The notes under the pieces: generated by a model
Databases searched by the model: none
Told to the model about the DNA's origin: nothing
What the model saw: the letters and a program-made list of their open reading frames with translations, nothing else
Origin: Actinomadura graeca
Lineage (GTDB): Bacteria; Actinomycetota; Actinomycetes; Streptosporangiales; Streptosporangiaceae
Reading direction: 5' to 3'
Assembly: GCF_019175365.1 (NCBI RefSeq)
Contig: NZ_CP059572.1
Span: 8,432,001-8,496,000 of the forward strand
DNA: 64,000 nucleotides
In this document: in pieces, positions 62,638 through 64,000 of the stretch
How positions within the stretch are numbered: position 1 is the first letter of the stretch
Layout of the letters: every line of letters begins with the position of its first letter
Made by a program: the position numbers and the translations under genes

Positions 62638-63102
62638 CGCCGCGCGGGCATTCGGGCCGGTTCAGTGGGGCCGGCAGACAGTCGCGCTGGTCGGCCAGCG
62701 CAGCTGAGCGAGGGCGCCGCGCCTGTGCCAGGTGGACGGCACCAGGCCCCGCAGATATCGCACCAGGGGGCGCACGACCGCACGCCCCCGTCGCAGGTGA
62801 GAACCGGGACGCGAGCCGCTGAGCCGCTGTGCGAGGGGCTGTGCGCCACCCGAGGTGGCGCTGGAGGATGAAGGGAAGCGCCCCGTCGCCCCCGGTCACG
62901 GCTCTGTGAACGGTCGGGTGCTGCGCTGGCAGGGGATGCACCGCTGGCGAAGCACAGCGTGCTGGCACCTTCGCCCGAGCCGGAGACAGCACCGGCGAGG
63001 CTGCCAGCGTGGGGCGTGGGTTGCGGGCCGCCTTTCCGGCACCGCTTTTGGGCCCGCGCAGGTCCCCAGGGAAGATCGGGCCACGGCGCCGGGACCAAAT
63101 GA
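62638..63102. other. About 465 bp without a confident gene
   Basis: A minus frame from GTG about 63148 is open through this stretch (VIIWSRRRGPIFPGDLRGPK), but it overlaps the zinc-knuckle gene and has mixed GC3. Not called. Confidence 0.3.
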
Positions 63103-63567
63103 TCACCGCTTCGCCGGGTCCTGCTGTCCCAGCGTGTCGGGCGGCCACGGGCTGGCCGGGCTGGGGCCGGTGAAGGGGTCGCCCTCAGAAGGGTAGTGCG
63201 GGCGGCAGCCGAACCCGCCGGGGGCGCCGCAGTCCTCGCAGGGCGGATCACCGAAGTGGCCGTAGCGGGGCGTCCGGTGCTCCTGGCCGGTCATGCTGGT
63301 GTCCTTCCGGTCTCGGTGGTACGGCGACGGCGTCGCCGAGCCGTCGGGCTGGTCATCGGGAAGGGCGTCGACGGCGGCCCAGAGTCGGCGGAGAAGACGC
63401 CGCAGGTCGGCCTTGGTGCCGGTGAGGACGGCCACCTCCTCGTCGTGCATCAGCACGGCATGGACATCGAGCGGTTCAGGATCGCAGAGGTGGTCGAACC
63501 GGTCTCCGGCCATGACGAGCTGTACCTGCAGCCGGGACCCGTTGTAGAACTCCCAGCGTGCGACCAC
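63103..63567 (-). CDS. 154-aa protein with C-terminal zinc knuckle (possible fusion)
   Basis: GTG 63567 with AAGGAG upstream. The N-terminal domain ARWEFYNGSRLQVQLVMAGD, AVLMHDEEVAVLTGTKADLR, RLLRRLWAAVDALPDD reads without a stop into MTGQEHRTPRYGHFGDPPCE, DCGAPGGFGCRPHY. The second part has its own start at 63294 (GGAAGGAC upstream), so it could be a fused gene or yield two products. No family recognised. Confidence 0.6.
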   Translation of the reverse strand: MVARWEFYNGSRLQVQLVMAGDRFDHLCDPEPLDVHAVLMHDEEVAVLTGTKADLRRLLRRLWAAVDALPDDQPDGSATPSPYHRDRKDTSMTGQEHRTPRYGHFGDPPCEDCGAPGGFGCRPHYPSEGDPFTGPSPASPWPPDTLGQQDPAKR

Positions 63568-63741
63568 ATCCGCTCCTTCATAGGTGAGACCGGTCACGGC
63601 TGGCGGCGGCCCTGTAGCCGACCGGCTGGAGGGCCAGGGGCCGGGAAGGAAGGAACCACGGAGCGGTCCCTGCGGGGACCCGCGCTGCGCTGGTCGCCTC
63701 CGCCGGGCCCGGCCTGCTTGAGGCACGTCCTTGCCGGAGCA

Positions 63742-63770
63742 GGCGCCTGGCACGAGACGAGCCAGGCGCC
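63742..63770 (-). terminator. Hairpin terminator
   Basis: Perfect 10-bp stem GGCGCCTGGC / GCCAGGCGCC with a 9-nt loop, 20 nt past the stop of the partial gene at 63791. Confidence 0.7.
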
Positions 63771-63790
63771 GGCCCGGCGGCGCCGTGCGG

Positions 63791-64000
63791 TCAGTCCTGT
63801 GGCGCCTGTTTGCCGCGTGCGGCCTGGTCTTCTGTGTGCAGTTCGGCGGCGAGCAACGGCTCGAACTCATCACACACCGACTCGTGCTTGGCCAGGGCGC
63901 GCAGGGCGGCCTGGCGGGCGCGCACACGCGCCTTGCGATCGGTTCCGGGTTCTGCGAGCCACGCCTGGGCATGCAGCGACGCGAACAGCTGGGGGTGGTG
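63791..64000 (-). CDS. C-terminal part of an uncharacterised protein (5' end outside window)
   Basis: Minus frame enters from the right edge: PQLFASLHAQAWLAEPGTDR, KARVRARQAALRALAKHESV, CDEFEPLLAAELHTEDQAAR, helical throughout, ending at TGA 63791-63793. No family recognised from the visible 69 residues. Confidence 0.65.
   Translation of the reverse strand, partial: HHPQLFASLHAQAWLAEPGTDRKARVRARQAALRALAKHESVCDEFEPLLAAELHTEDQAARGKQAPQD

Noticed and set aside
40756..64000. Integron-like gene-cassette array (genes separated by attC-like hairpins)
   Set aside because: Same-strand small genes separated by imperfect palindromes invite the idea. However, there is no integron integrase, the hairpins lie upstream of starts rather than uniformly after stops, and no conserved RYYYAAC/GTTRRRY ends were seen.

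Overview
The window is GC-rich (about 70 % by eye) and uses GTG and TTG starts freely. Its families (SCO6880-like T4SS protein, DUF4913, pentapeptide/TM proteins, secreted HNH nuclease, actinobacterial SSB) point to an actinomycete, most likely Streptosporangiales or Streptomyces-like. The layout is that of an integrative or conjugative element, or a large plasmid. No replication initiator, site-specific integrase, rRNA, tRNA or CRISPR array was found.

Layout. (1) 1-3.6 kb: insertion-sequence debris. An IS5-family element is split exactly by an IS110-family element. The IS110 5' noncoding region carries short guides that match both its own ends and its target, as expected of a bridge RNA. (2) 3.8-8.2 kb: a two-gene unit of a large CHAT protease/NB-ARC/TPR protein and a small single-TM protein, a plausible defence or signalling module. 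(3) 8.6-10.3 kb: two abutting transposase remnants and a lone HPPD/HmaS-like dioxygenase. (4) 10.6-22.3 kb: a tightly packed plus-strand conjugation operon: lipoprotein, SLT+NlpC/P60 hydrolase, DUF6668-like P-loop protein, small membrane protein, VirB8-like, VirB6-like, SCO6880-like, VirB4-like ATPase interrupted in its Walker A by an Ala1 mini-intein, VirD4-like coupling protein, DUF4913. (5) 22.3-31.7 kb: accessory genes, including an HTH-less regulator-like protein, two paralogous TM/pentapeptide-repeat proteins, an intact IS3 element and two secreted nucleases. (6) 31.8-40.7 kb: a ParB-like gene broken by three compensating frameshifts, relaxase and MobC-like gene, a divergent RGRP-motif coiled-coil protein with an AT-rich palindromic operator region, and two paralogous proteins with RelE/ParE-like N-termini.

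(7) 40.8-64 kb: an array of mostly small genes, almost all on the minus strand. Many have a long hairpin 42-71 nt before the start codon and/or a hairpin terminator just after the stop. It includes SSB, a tandem-OB SSB-like protein, DUF4326, DUF475/TerC-like, small zinc-ribbon proteins, an excisionase-like HTH protein, two PP-loop (PAPS-reductase-like) ATPases and a DpdA-like TGT-fold protein. The last three resemble a nucleic-acid base-modification set.

How it works together: the relaxase and MobC would nick and pilot DNA, VirD4 would couple it to the VirB4/VirB6/VirB8-type channel, the SLT-NlpC/P60 enzyme would open the wall, and SSB/ParB would support the transferred DNA. The CHAT module, pentapeptide proteins and modification-like genes are cargo. 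Start codons of small genes are inferences from Shine-Dalgarno spacing. Family names rest on recognised motifs, not database searches.
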